DNA of 23,271 bases from Candidatus Omnitrophota bacterium (GTDB lineage: Bacteria; Omnitrophota; Gorgyraeia; Duberdicusellales; 4484-171): the NCBI GenBank assembly GCA_003644405.1, contig QNCE01000006.1:1-23271 (forward strand), read 5' to 3'. The notes beneath the pieces were generated by a model. The model was not told the DNA's origin, did no database searches, and was given only the letters and a program-made list of their open reading frames with translations. Shown here one piece after another: positions 15,694 through 23,271 of the stretch. The number at the start of each line of letters is the position of its first letter. The stretch's first letter is position 1. A program made the position numbers and the translations under genes.

Positions 15694-16164
15694 TTGACAG
15701 ATCGATTTAGAAAAGCTTTAAACTACTCTTTTCTCCTTTTAAAGTATAGATTAAGAACTACTAAGGAAATTAAAGAGCGACTTAAAAAAAAGAGGTTCGA
15801 AGATTCTGTTATTGAAAAAGTAATAGAGTACCTTCAAGAGCACAACTACATTAATGATAGAGAATTTGCTTACACTTTTATTAAGGAAAAGTTAGAACGT
15901 GGTTTTGGTATAAAAAAAGTTATTTCTGATTTAAAGAGGTTAGGTATCCATCACTCTTTAGCAGAAGAGGTTTTAGAGGAAGCAAAGAAAGAATTTAATC
16001 AACAAAAAATATTAAGAAGATTAATCGCTAAGCTTTATAGAAGGTATAAAGATAAAAAAAAGAAAAGAGAGAAAATTATCCGTTACCTTCTCCAGCGAGG
16101 GTTTTCTTATGACGAAATTCTAAGATATTTAGAAGAAGATGAAAACAGATTTATTGAGGAGTAA
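15694..16164 (+). CDS. recX: Regulatory protein RecX
   Basis: RecX binds RecA filaments and limits their activity. The 156-aa protein is highly charged and helical with three RecX-type repeats: ALNYSFLLLKYRLRTTKEIKE near 8-28, a YLQEHNYINDREFAYTFI segment near 46-63, and the C-terminal IIRYLLQRGFSYDEIL repeat. It starts with TTG and has no strong ribosome site, while recA has an excellent one; this would keep RecX far below RecA, as expected of an inhibitor. No other start codon lies close downstream. The TTG ACA at its start also reads as a -35 box. It overlaps alaS by 26 bases. Confidence 0.88.
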   Translation: MTDRFRKALNYSFLLLKYRLRTTKEIKERLKKKRFEDSVIEKVIEYLQEHNYINDREFAYTFIKEKLERGFGIKKVISDLKRLGIHHSLAEEVLEEAKKEFNQQKILRRLIAKLYRRYKDKKKKREKIIRYLLQRGFSYDEILRYLEEDENRFIEE

Positions 16165-18772
16165 ATTTTTAAACTTTTTTAAAAGTAAAGAACATAAAAT
16201 TTTCCCTTCTGATTCTTTGGTTCCTCTTGACCCTTCTTTACTTTTTACTTCTGCAGGCATGAATCAGTTCAAACCTTACTTTTTAGGAGAAAAAAAAGAC
16301 TTAAAGCGTGCCGCTTCTTGCCAAAAGTGTTTGCGTACAGATGATTTAGAGAAAGTAGGTAAAACTGCCTATCACCATACTTTCTTTGAAATGTTGGGTA
16401 ATTTTTCTTTTGGCGATTACTTCAAAAAAGAAGCAATTGAATTTGCTTGGGAATTTCTTAATAAAGTTTTAGGTCTTCCTGAAAATAACTTATGGGTTTC
16501 TGTGTATCAGGATGACGAAGAAGCACTTACTTACTGGCTTAAAGTGATAGGAATAAATAAAAACAAGATAGTAAAGTTAGGAGAAGACAAAAATTTTTGG
16601 CCTGCAAGTGCTCCTAGCAAGGGTCCTAATGGGCCTTGTGGTCCTTGTTCAGAAATTTTTTTTGATAAAGGAGAGCAAGTTGGATGTAAGAGAAAGGATT
16701 GTTCTCCTGCTTGTGACTGCGGCAGATTTGTAGAGATATGGAATTTAGTATTTACTCAGTTTAACCGTGTAGGAGAAAATAACTTAGAGCCTTTACCTCA
16801 GAAGAATATCGATACAGGAATGGGGCTAGAAAGAATGGCTTCTATTCTTCAGGGCAAGGAAACAAATTTTCATATTGACATCCTTTTCCCCCCTAATCAA
16901 TTTGTAAGAGAAATTTTAAAAGTTAAGCCTAAAGACCCCTCTAAAGATGCTTTAATTAATGCTATTGTAGACCATACCCGAGCGGCGACTTTTGCTATTT
17001 GTGATGGGGTATTTCCTTCTAATGAGGAAAGAGGATACATAGTGAGGAAGTTGATAAGAAAAGCTTTATATCACGGTTATAGTTTAAAGAGAAAGACGCC
17101 CTTTTTATATAAACTTGTACCTCTCTATGGAGAACTTATGAAGAATCCTTATCCTGAGGTATGGGAAAAAAAAGAAGATATTTCTGCAGTAATTCTTGCT
17201 GAAGAAGAAAAATTTTTTAGAGCAATCGATGGTGGGAAGAAAGTTTTTTTTCTTATTTTAGAGAATGCAAAAAAAGAAGGAAGAAAGATTTTAAAAGGTG
17301 AGGAGGTATTTAAGCTTTACGATACCTATGGTTTTGGACCAGAGTTAATAGAAGATTTAGCAAAAAAAGAAAATTATCAAGTAGATTGGCAAGGGTTTAA
17401 TAAGATTTTACAAACACAAAAAGAGCTTTCACGAAGTAAAAGCATGTTTGAAGAAGAGATTTTTTTCTCTCAAGACTTTCCTGATTTTGAGCCTACTGAG
17501 TTTATAGGATACACAGATTTGTCTTCCACATCTAAAATTATAGGCATTGTTAAAGAAAATAAAAAGGTAGATAAACTCTCTAAAGGGGAGAAGGGGATAC
17601 TTATTTTAGATAAAACACCTTTTTATCCTGAATCAGGAGGCCAGCTCCCTGACAAAGGATTGATTACTACTGAAGAAGGAAGATTTTTGGTGGAAGATGT
17701 AAAAAAACTTAAAGATACAATCATTCACATAGGTAAAGTAGAAGAAGGGATTATTAACTATACTGACGCTTTAGCTTCCGTAGATAAGGAGAGAAGGTTA
17801 GCTATTATGCGAGCTCATACCGCTACCCATCTTCTTCAAGCGGCATTAAGGAAAATTTTAGGTACTCATGTGACTCAGCAAGGTTCTTTAGTAGCTCCTG
17901 ATAGATTAAGATTTGATTTTACTCACTTTAAAGGTTTAACCCCCCAGGAATTGGTTAGAGTAGAAGAGTTAGTTAATGAGTTTATTATCAGAGCTGATAA
18001 GGTAGAGAAAAAAATAGTTCCATACCAGGAAGCAAAAAAAGAAAAAGCTTTAGCATTTTTTGAGGAGAAGTATTCCGAATATGTGAGGATGGTATCCATA
18101 GCCTCTTATAGCAAAGAATTGTGTGGGGGTACCCATTTAGATAACACTTCTCAAGTAGGAACTTTCTGCATTATTTCAGAGTCTTCAATCAGCAGTGGAG
18201 TAAGGAGGATCGAAGCTCTAACAGGGAAGTTAGCTTATAAGAAATACTCTTTTTATAAAAATTTGGTGGAGAATTTATCAGTCCTTCTGAGGACAAAGGA
18301 AGAAAAAGAAATTTTAAAAAGAATCGATGAACTTGATGTGAAATTAAAGTTATATAAAGAGAAGGTAGAGAAGTTAGAGAGAGAAATATTAAATTCTAAA
18401 ATAGACAAGATAATAGCTAATAGTACTTATCAGGTAAAGGAAGGGAAGGTGGTAATTGCTCAACTTCCTAACAAAGATTACTCTCATCTTCTCTATCTTA
18501 GTGATAAGCTTAGAGAGAAACTCTCTTCTTGTATTGTATTTCTATCTTCGCCTGCAAAAGATGGGTCTATTTTTGTCTTAGCAGTTACTGAAGAGTTAGA
18601 AACCAAAGGTTTCTCTTGTAAAGAGTTTATCTCTAAATACAGAGATACCTTAAAACTAAGAGGAGGAGGAAAGGGCTCTCTTTGTCAAGGGATACTCAAA
18701 GATAGTAATTTTTCCTCTTTTAAAGATAGATTAGTTTTTGCTTTAGAGGAGTTTCTTTCATGCATCTCTTAA
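16139..18772 (+). CDS. alaS: Alanyl-tRNA synthetase
   Basis: AlaS charges tRNA-Ala and edits Ser/Gly mischarging. The 877-aa length is canonical. The class II core has TSAGMNQFKP (37-46), the CQKCLRTDDL and EMLGNFSFGDYFK motifs, and GMGLERM motif 3 (227-233). The NFWPASAPSKGPNGPCGPCSE stretch (152-172) is a longer variant of the common GDTGPCGPCSE. A cysteine group follows (183, 188, 192, 194). The editing domain has zinc ligands His560 and His564 (HTATH) and Cys662/His666 (CGGTH). The C-Ala end carries GGGKGS. recA-recX-alaS order is conserved in many bacteria. It overlaps hisD by 13 bases. Confidence 0.98.
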   Translation: MKTDLLRSKFLNFFKSKEHKIFPSDSLVPLDPSLLFTSAGMNQFKPYFLGEKKDLKRAASCQKCLRTDDLEKVGKTAYHHTFFEMLGNFSFGDYFKKEAIEFAWEFLNKVLGLPENNLWVSVYQDDEEALTYWLKVIGINKNKIVKLGEDKNFWPASAPSKGPNGPCGPCSEIFFDKGEQVGCKRKDCSPACDCGRFVEIWNLVFTQFNRVGENNLEPLPQKNIDTGMGLERMASILQGKETNFHIDILFPPNQFVREILKVKPKDPSKDALINAIVDHTRAATFAICDGVFPSNEERGYIVRKLIRKALYHGYSLKRKTPFLYKLVPLYGELMKNPYPEVWEKKEDISAVILAEEEKFFRAIDGGKKVFFLILENAKKEGRKILKGEEVFKLYDTYGFGPELIEDLAKKENYQVDWQGFNKILQTQKELSRSKSMFEEEIFFSQDFPDFEPTEFIGYTDLSSTSKIIGIVKENKKVDKLSKGEKGILILDKTPFYPESGGQLPDKGLITTEEGRFLVEDVKKLKDTIIHIGKVEEGIINYTDALASVDKERRLAIMRAHTATHLLQAALRKILGTHVTQQGSLVAPDRLRFDFTHFKGLTPQELVRVEELVNEFIIRADKVEKKIVPYQEAKKEKALAFFEEKYSEYVRMVSIASYSKELCGGTHLDNTSQVGTFCIISESSISSGVRRIEALTGKLAYKKYSFYKNLVENLSVLLRTKEEKEILKRIDELDVKLKLYKEKVEKLEREILNSKIDKIIANSTYQVKEGKVVIAQLPNKDYSHLLYLSDKLREKLSSCIVFLSSPAKDGSIFVLAVTEELETKGFSCKEFISKYRDTLKLRGGGKGSLCQGILKDSNFSSFKDRLVFALEEFLSCIS

Positions 18773-19974
18773 GAAATCTGGCTAATTTAGAAAAGACCTT
18801 AGAAAAAAAGAGAAACAGGAAAAAAAGAATAGAAGAGAAAGTTGCCAAGATACTAAAGGATGTAAGAGAGAAAGGCGACCAAGCTTTAATTGAATATACA
18901 AAAAAATTTGATAAAGTAAAGTTAAGTGTAAAAGAATTAAGAGTTTCTGAAACAGAAATTAGTGCTTCTTTCAATGAGCTCAACTCTTCTATTATTTCAA
19001 GCCTTAAGCTGGCTATAGATAATGTAACCAAATTTTATAAATTTCAAATTCCTAAGTCTACCAAGATAAAGGAGGCTAACGGAAAGGTTTTAAAGGTAAG
19101 TTATATTCCCTTAGAAAGAGTAGGAATTTACGTTCCTGCTGGGCAGTTTCCCTTAGTCTCCACTGTATATATGACAGCCATTCCTGCTATCGTAGCAGGA
19201 GTAAAAGAGATAGTTTTGGTATCTCCGCCTACTAAGCAGAAGACTATAAATCCTTTCATTTTAGCAGTAGCCTCTCTCCTTAAGATAAAAGAAATTTACA
19301 AGGTAGGAGGAGCTCAAGCTATAGCTGCTTTAGCTTATGGGACTAAGACCATAAAGAAGGTAGATAAAATTATTGGTCCAGGTAATGAGTTTGTTACCGA
19401 AGCTAAACGTCAAGTATTTGGTCAAGTAGATATAGATGTCCTTGCCGGTCCTTCTGAGATAATTATTATTGCCTCTAGAGATGCTAATTTAGATTATATC
19501 GTTGCTGATTTAGAAGCTCAAACTGAACACCGTCAGGGGTTAGGAATAGTAATTACTAATTCTAAAAAAATTGCAAATCAGTTAAGGAAAAAAAGATTAC
19601 ATGGGTTTGTGGTAAGAGTAAGAAGCTTAGAGGAAGCTTGTAGTGTAGCAAATAAGATTGCTCCTGAGCACTTAGAAATTTTAACTAAAAAGCCTTATAA
19701 ACTTGTTAAAAAAATTAAAAATGCAGGGGCAGTTTTTTTAGGAGAGAATTCGCCAGTAGCCTTGGGAGATTATCTAGCTGGACCGAGCCATGTTCTCCCT
19801 ACTCAATCTACAGCAAGATTCTTTTCTGGTCTAACTCTGAAGGATTTTTTAAAGGAAGTTCATATTGTAAGTTATACGAAAAAAGCTCTTACTGAGGAGT
19901 TTCCTGTCTTAGAAAAAATAGCATCTTTAGAAGGAATGGTAAAGCACATCGAAAGTGTAAAGAAAAGATTATAA
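18760..19974 (+). CDS. hisD: Histidinol dehydrogenase
   Basis: HisD performs the last two steps of histidine synthesis, histidinol to histidine, using NAD and zinc. The 404-aa protein carries the zinc and catalytic residues in order: Gln254 and His257 (EAQTEH), Glu303-His304 (APEHLE), Asp337 (LGDYLAGPSHVLPT) and His396 (EGMVKHIESV). VPAGQFPLVST and VGGAQAIAALAYGT are strong family stretches. After the zinc His, the usual HDP is HRQ, a modest deviation outside the known catalytic set. The length is slightly below the usual 420-440 aa, mainly at the N-terminus. AGGAG at 18747-18751 lies 8 bases before ATG. Confidence 0.96.
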   Translation: MHLLRNLANLEKTLEKKRNRKKRIEEKVAKILKDVREKGDQALIEYTKKFDKVKLSVKELRVSETEISASFNELNSSIISSLKLAIDNVTKFYKFQIPKSTKIKEANGKVLKVSYIPLERVGIYVPAGQFPLVSTVYMTAIPAIVAGVKEIVLVSPPTKQKTINPFILAVASLLKIKEIYKVGGAQAIAALAYGTKTIKKVDKIIGPGNEFVTEAKRQVFGQVDIDVLAGPSEIIIIASRDANLDYIVADLEAQTEHRQGLGIVITNSKKIANQLRKKRLHGFVVRVRSLEEACSVANKIAPEHLEILTKKPYKLVKKIKNAGAVFLGENSPVALGDYLAGPSHVLPTQSTARFFSGLTLKDFLKEVHIVSYTKKALTEEFPVLEKIASLEGMVKHIESVKKRL

Positions 19975-19994
19975 AGAGAAAAGGAGGAAAAATA

Positions 19995-20582
19995 ATGAGG
20001 AAAGCAAAGATAAAGAGAATAACTAAAGAAGTAAATATTGAATTAGAGCTAAAGCTTGATGGAAAAGGAGAGTATAAAGTAGAGAGTGGTATAGGTTTTT
20101 TAAATCATATGCTTTCTTTATTTGCTAAGCATGGATTATTTGATTTAAAACTCAAAGCCAGAGGAGATTTAGATGTAGATTTACATCATACTAACGAGGA
20201 TATAGGAATAACTTTAGGAGAAGCTTTTTACAAAGCATTAGGCAAAAGAAAGAAAATCGAGAGATTTGGAACTGGTTTTGTCTGTATGGATGAGGCTTTA
20301 GTAAGGTGCATAGTAGATTTAAGTGGACGTTCTTTTCTTAAAGTGAAACCAAAAAATATCCCTACCCCAAAAGTAACTTATTCTTACTCTCACTTTAAGC
20401 AGTTCCTTAAAGCTTTTACAGATCACGCCAAAATAAACCTTCATCTGGATATCTTAGAAGGAGAAGACCTCCATCATATATTGGAAGCTTCTTTTAAGGC
20501 TTTAGCTTTAGCTTTAAAGGAAGCTAGCAGAATAAATCCTAGAAAGAAAGGTTTACCTACCACTAAAGGCAAGTTAGATTAA
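19995..20582 (+). CDS. hisB: Imidazoleglycerol-phosphate dehydratase
   Basis: HisB dehydrates imidazole-glycerol phosphate to imidazole-acetol phosphate, a manganese-dependent step. The 195-aa monofunctional form lacks the histidinol-phosphatase domain of enterobacterial HisB. The metal-binding motifs are complete: GIGFLNHML with His38, DLHHTNEDIG (62-71) and DLHHILEASFKA (158-169). AAGGAGG at 19981-19987 lies 7 bases before ATG, the best ribosome site in the his block. It is followed by hisA with one base between; hisH, which often sits there, is missing. Confidence 0.96.
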   Translation: MRKAKIKRITKEVNIELELKLDGKGEYKVESGIGFLNHMLSLFAKHGLFDLKLKARGDLDVDLHHTNEDIGITLGEAFYKALGKRKKIERFGTGFVCMDEALVRCIVDLSGRSFLKVKPKNIPTPKVTYSYSHFKQFLKAFTDHAKINLHLDILEGEDLHHILEASFKALALALKEASRINPRKKGLPTTKGKLD

Positions 20583-20583
20583 G

Positions 20584-21294
20584 ATGCTTATCATACCTGC
20601 AGTTGATATCTTGAATGGAAAAGTAGTGAGACTTTATCAAGGAAAGAAGGAATTTGTTCGTATCTACAGCCAAGACCCTTTAGCTATAGTTTCCCAATGG
20701 AAAGAAGAGGGAGCTAAATTTTTTCATATTGTAGATTTAAACGCTTCTTTTGGGGAAGGAGATAATTTATCTTTAATTGAAAAAATTGGTAAGTTAGGAA
20801 TGAAATTTCAGGTAGGAGGTGGAATAAGAAGTATACAAAGAGGAGAAAGGATTCTTAAAGCGGGTGCAGAAAAAATTATCTTAGGTACAAAAGCTTTGGA
20901 TGAAGAATTTTTATCTAGTGCTATTTCAAGATTTAAAGAGCACATAGGAGTGAGTGTAGACATTCTTTTTGGGAAAATTCACTATGAGGGGTGGAAAAAA
21001 GGAACCGATTTAAATCCTTACGAGTTCATCCAATCCTTAATAGAAAAAGGTGTTACCTGGATAATCTATACAGATATTTTCCGTGACGGCACGTTAAAAG
21101 GACCAAATATAGAGGAGATAAAAAAACTAGCTTCCTTTCATCAAGCTAAATTTATTGTTTCAGGAGGAATTGCTGATATCTCCCACATAAAGTTAATTCA
21201 ACAAGAAGCTCCTTTCATATATGGCGTGATTCTGGGAAGAGCTATATATGAGAGAAAAATAGATCTCAAACAAGCCCTCACCTTATTCTCCTAA
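20584..21294 (+). CDS. hisA: ProFAR isomerase (HisA)
   Basis: HisA catalyses the Amadori rearrangement of ProFAR to PRFAR in histidine synthesis. The 236-aa TIM barrel starts MLIIPAVDILNGKVVRL with catalytic Asp8. The second catalytic Asp is Asp126 in VSVDIL. VGGGIR (77-82) and SGGI near 194 are the phosphate-binding loops, and YTDIFRDGTLKGPN (162-175) is a family hallmark. The sequence around Asp126 is divergent (DILFGK in place of DARDGK). HisF shares the fold, but the DGTLxGPN motif and Asp pair fit HisA better. It begins one base after hisB, and hisF is not downstream. Confidence 0.94.
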   Translation: MLIIPAVDILNGKVVRLYQGKKEFVRIYSQDPLAIVSQWKEEGAKFFHIVDLNASFGEGDNLSLIEKIGKLGMKFQVGGGIRSIQRGERILKAGAEKIILGTKALDEEFLSSAISRFKEHIGVSVDILFGKIHYEGWKKGTDLNPYEFIQSLIEKGVTWIIYTDIFRDGTLKGPNIEEIKKLASFHQAKFIVSGGIADISHIKLIQQEAPFIYGVILGRAIYERKIDLKQALTLFS

Positions 21295-21301
21295 AAATTA
21301 A

Positions 21302-23041
21302 ATGAGAAGAAGAGTTTTTATCTTAGGAGGTTTGTTAAGTTTCTGTAGCTACTTTACGGGGTTTTCTCAAAGAATAGAACTCTCTCCTATTTTAATAGAG
21401 AGAATAAGGTACCTTACTATTTTTCTAGAAGAAATGAAATCCAATGAACTTGAAGGAGTTCCATTTGGCTATTGTGAGAAAGTAGTCGATTACTTTTCGG
21501 AAATAGAGTTAAGAGAGAGAAATCTTTTTGGTGTTCAACAGGATTTATCGATAAGGGGAGCTAATTTTGAAAATAATTTTGTCTATCTAAATGGGGCAAA
21601 AGTGAATGATCCTCAAACTGGACATTTTAGCTTACAAATTCCTTTAACAGAATTTGATTTAGAGAAAGTAACTATTGACGGGTCTTCTCTCCAAGTAGCT
21701 TTCCATCTAAAGAAGCCTCAACGAGAAGGTATTCAGTTGAAATCTAGCTGGGGCCAGCATAGTTTATGGGAAGAAGCCTTTTCTATAAATTTCCCTTTAA
21801 AAGAAATAAAAAATAGGATCTCTTTTGAGCATAAGATTTCTTCAGGTTCTAAACAGGATACAGATTTTAAACTTCATAATTTGGTTTACTATGCTCTTTT
21901 AAATGAAGAGGAGAATAACTGGGAGTTTCTTTTTGGTTGGCAAAAAAAAGATTTTGGTGCAGATAGCTTCTATTCGTCTTTTTATCCTCACCAAGAGGAA
22001 CATATTGACCAAAAATTTTTCCAGTTAAAGACAGAGATGGGTATTCATTCATTTTCTTTCTCTAATAATTTATATTTCCGACACCATAGAGACAAATTCG
22101 TTTTAAATCGTCACGATCCCTCTTTTTACACTAATTTTCACACTACCTATGTATGGGGCGATGAATTTCTTTTTAAGATCTTTTCAGGTTTGGACTTTCT
22201 TACAGGAATATTTAAAGAAAAAATTACTAGTACTCGTTTAGGAAGACACTCTCGCATAAAGAAAGAGTTAACATTTAGATTTACTCCTCAACTAAGGAGC
22301 AACTTACTTTCTCAGTTAGATTTATCTTTACTTCATTGTCAGGGTTATGGATTAAATCATTCCTTTAGTTCTCGCTGGGAGTATTCAATAGGAGATGCTT
22401 CTAAAATAGGTCTTTCTGTGCATAGATTGTTGCGTTATCCCTCTTTTACAGAGCTTTATTATTTTTCTCCTGTTAATAGGGGGAATACTTCTTTAGAAGA
22501 AGAGAAGATTTATAGCTTGGAATTTTCTTTTTCTCATAAAGTAGAAAAAAATATTTTTACCAAGTTATCTATATTTTTTAGGAAACATAAGGATGCCATA
22601 GATTGGGTAAAAAATAATCTCTCCTCTCCTTGGGAAGCAAAAAATTTGGGAAAATTAGAAGTTGAAGGAGGGGGTTTTACTTTAAAAATTAATCCATGGG
22701 GAGAAAAATTGAGAAGTATCCGTTTTAGCTACACTTATTTACATTCCCCCAAAGCTAGTTACTCTTATTCTAAGTATGTATTTGATAGTCTTCAGCATAA
22801 GTTTGTATCTCAATGGAAATTGTCTTTATTTGGCTGGAACTTAAATCTATTAGGAAAATTTAATAAGCCTTATCGAAGGAATAGTTATGTCCTTTGGGAT
22901 TTAAAATTAGAAAAGAATTTCTTTTCTAATCTAAAATTTTTTATTGAAGGGACAAATATATTTAACCAAAATTACTATGAGATGGTAGAGATAAAAGGAA
23001 ATAGCCGTTGGTATAAGATAGGAGTAAAAGTAAATTTTTAA
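21302..23041 (+). CDS. TonB-dependent-receptor-like outer-membrane protein with reduced plug
   Basis: This 579-aa protein has a signal peptide (1 to about 23, ending TGFSQ), a plug-like segment at about 50-140 and a beta-barrel from about 145 to a terminal Phe, the usual outer-membrane sorting signal. The plug is recognised from DLSIRGANFENNFVYLNGAK and VNDPQTGHFSLQIPL (81-115). The following canonical GxxSALYGxxAxGGVINI part is reduced to DGSSLQVAFHLKKP. The barrel has alternating aromatic/polar strands, with RYPSFTELYYFSP and NIFNQNYYEM, both typical of such receptors. No clear TonB box is seen. The ligand is unknown. It follows hisA by 7 bases with no Shine-Dalgarno, so it may be read through from the his genes. 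Confidence 0.8.
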   Translation: MRRRVFILGGLLSFCSYFTGFSQRIELSPILIERIRYLTIFLEEMKSNELEGVPFGYCEKVVDYFSEIELRERNLFGVQQDLSIRGANFENNFVYLNGAKVNDPQTGHFSLQIPLTEFDLEKVTIDGSSLQVAFHLKKPQREGIQLKSSWGQHSLWEEAFSINFPLKEIKNRISFEHKISSGSKQDTDFKLHNLVYYALLNEEENNWEFLFGWQKKDFGADSFYSSFYPHQEEHIDQKFFQLKTEMGIHSFSFSNNLYFRHHRDKFVLNRHDPSFYTNFHTTYVWGDEFLFKIFSGLDFLTGIFKEKITSTRLGRHSRIKKELTFRFTPQLRSNLLSQLDLSLLHCQGYGLNHSFSSRWEYSIGDASKIGLSVHRLLRYPSFTELYYFSPVNRGNTSLEEEKIYSLEFSFSHKVEKNIFTKLSIFFRKHKDAIDWVKNNLSSPWEAKNLGKLEVEGGGFTLKINPWGEKLRSIRFSYTYLHSPKASYSYSKYVFDSLQHKFVSQWKLSLFGWNLNLLGKFNKPYRRNSYVLWDLKLEKNFFSNLKFFIEGTNIFNQNYYEMVEIKGNSRWYKIGVKVNF

Positions 23042-23271
23042 ATTTTTCTTCTGGACATTTCCAAAAAATAACCCTGAATTTCTCTAATGCGCTATAATCC
23101 AGTGAGTTAAGAAAATTAGATCTGAGTAGCTGCAAAGGTGAAATTTTAGGTTAAAAAATGAGCAAAGACTTCCCCAAAATTTTGGAAATCTAATGTTTTC
23201 AATGCTCTTTTAAGGTGAGAAATCCCGTTGTAAATTATCCATTTCGGAGGTGATAAAAAATAGGGAAACTC
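23042..23271. other. Non-coding right edge
   Basis: Nothing longer than a few codons is convincing in these 230 bases. A TATAAT at 23093-23098 has no matching -35 box at the right distance. A 12-base perfect palindrome, CCAAAATTTTGG, lies at 23174-23185, without a following T-run. GGAGGTGAT at 23246-23254 is an excellent Shine-Dalgarno-like match to the 16S tail, suggesting that a gene begins just past the window edge or that this is the margin of another element. No rho-independent terminator is seen after the barrel gene. Confidence 0.5.
23174..23185. repeat. 12-base perfect palindrome
   Basis: CCAAAATTTTGG is identical to its reverse complement. It may be a protein-binding site. In AT-rich DNA a 12-base palindrome can also arise by chance. 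Confidence 0.4.

Noticed and set aside
18720..19031. 103-codon open frame on the - strand across the alaS-hisD junction
   Set aside because: It is hydrophobic only because it is antisense to Lys/Glu-rich codons; both sense genes are clear here.
4635..21294. Attenuator, T-box or riboswitch ahead of the aromatic or histidine genes
   Set aside because: Gaps before pheA, aroF, hisD and hisB are 20 bases or fewer, leaving no room for such a leader.
21867..22052. 61-codon open frame on the - strand
   Set aside because: It is antisense to the barrel domain and carries no motif.
23158..23193. 11-codon open frame starting ATG 23158
   Set aside because: It is too short and lacks a properly spaced ribosome site; a real micro-gene cannot be supported.
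23250..23271. GTG-started partial gene running off the right end
   Set aside because: The GTG lies within the Shine-Dalgarno-like sequence itself, so it cannot be its start codon, and only seven codons are visible.

Overview
The window is an AT-rich, tightly packed stretch of bacterial chromosome with 21 protein genes, all on the + strand, usually separated by 0 to 20 bases or overlapping. The gene set points to a diderm (Gram-negative-type) bacterium: a TonB-receptor-like outer-membrane barrel, an outer-membrane-type lipoprotein and a periplasmic HtrA protease. The mixture of a Firmicutes-like regulatory HPr (with a Ser-46 equivalent), a membrane-anchored YvcK, a Thermotoga-type DAHP synthase and scattered amino-acid operons would suit an uncultured phylum such as Omnitrophota. 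That placement is inference from gene content, not from a marker-gene comparison.

Layout. 1-174: non-coding left edge with three short hairpins and a piece that fits the 3' end of a tRNA-Gly, but no complete tRNA. 175-3893: a PTS-type regulatory cassette (EIIA, YvcK, HPr, Enzyme I) with no EIIB or EIIC sugar transporter. 3895-4638: a sugar-nucleotidyltransferase-like gene. 4635-8656: phenylalanine/tyrosine synthesis (chorismate mutase-prephenate dehydratase, HisC-type aminotransferase, DAHP synthase, prephenate dehydrogenase). 8640-11996: cytidylate kinase, LepA, signal peptidase I and a small glycine-zipper/zinc-ribbon lipoprotein. 12060-13209: two phospholipid genes (PgsA-like, PlsY). 13261-18772: recA, htrA, recX, alaS. 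18760-21294: hisD, hisB, hisA. 21302-23041: a TonB-receptor-like outer-membrane protein. 23042-23271: non-coding right edge.

Two strong sigma-70-type promoters lie in the only two intergenic gaps above 20 bases. One precedes the phospholipid pair (TAGACA-17-TATAAA) and one precedes recA (TTGACA-17-TATAAT, a perfect consensus). In both, the -35 hexamer contains the stop codon of the preceding gene. The recA promoter also carries an 8-bp inverted repeat around its -10 box that is a candidate SOS-type operator. The window therefore reads as about three transcription units: 175-11996, 12060-13209 and 13261-23041. No rho-independent terminator is visible between them, so read-through is likely.

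Most of the window is conserved housekeeping and biosynthetic DNA. I see no clear undescribed system such as a defence island, CRISPR array or biosynthetic cluster. The points worth a second look are the recA operator, the YvcK/HPr pairing, the lipoprotein with an odd domain mix, the reduced-plug barrel protein and the tRNA-like left edge.
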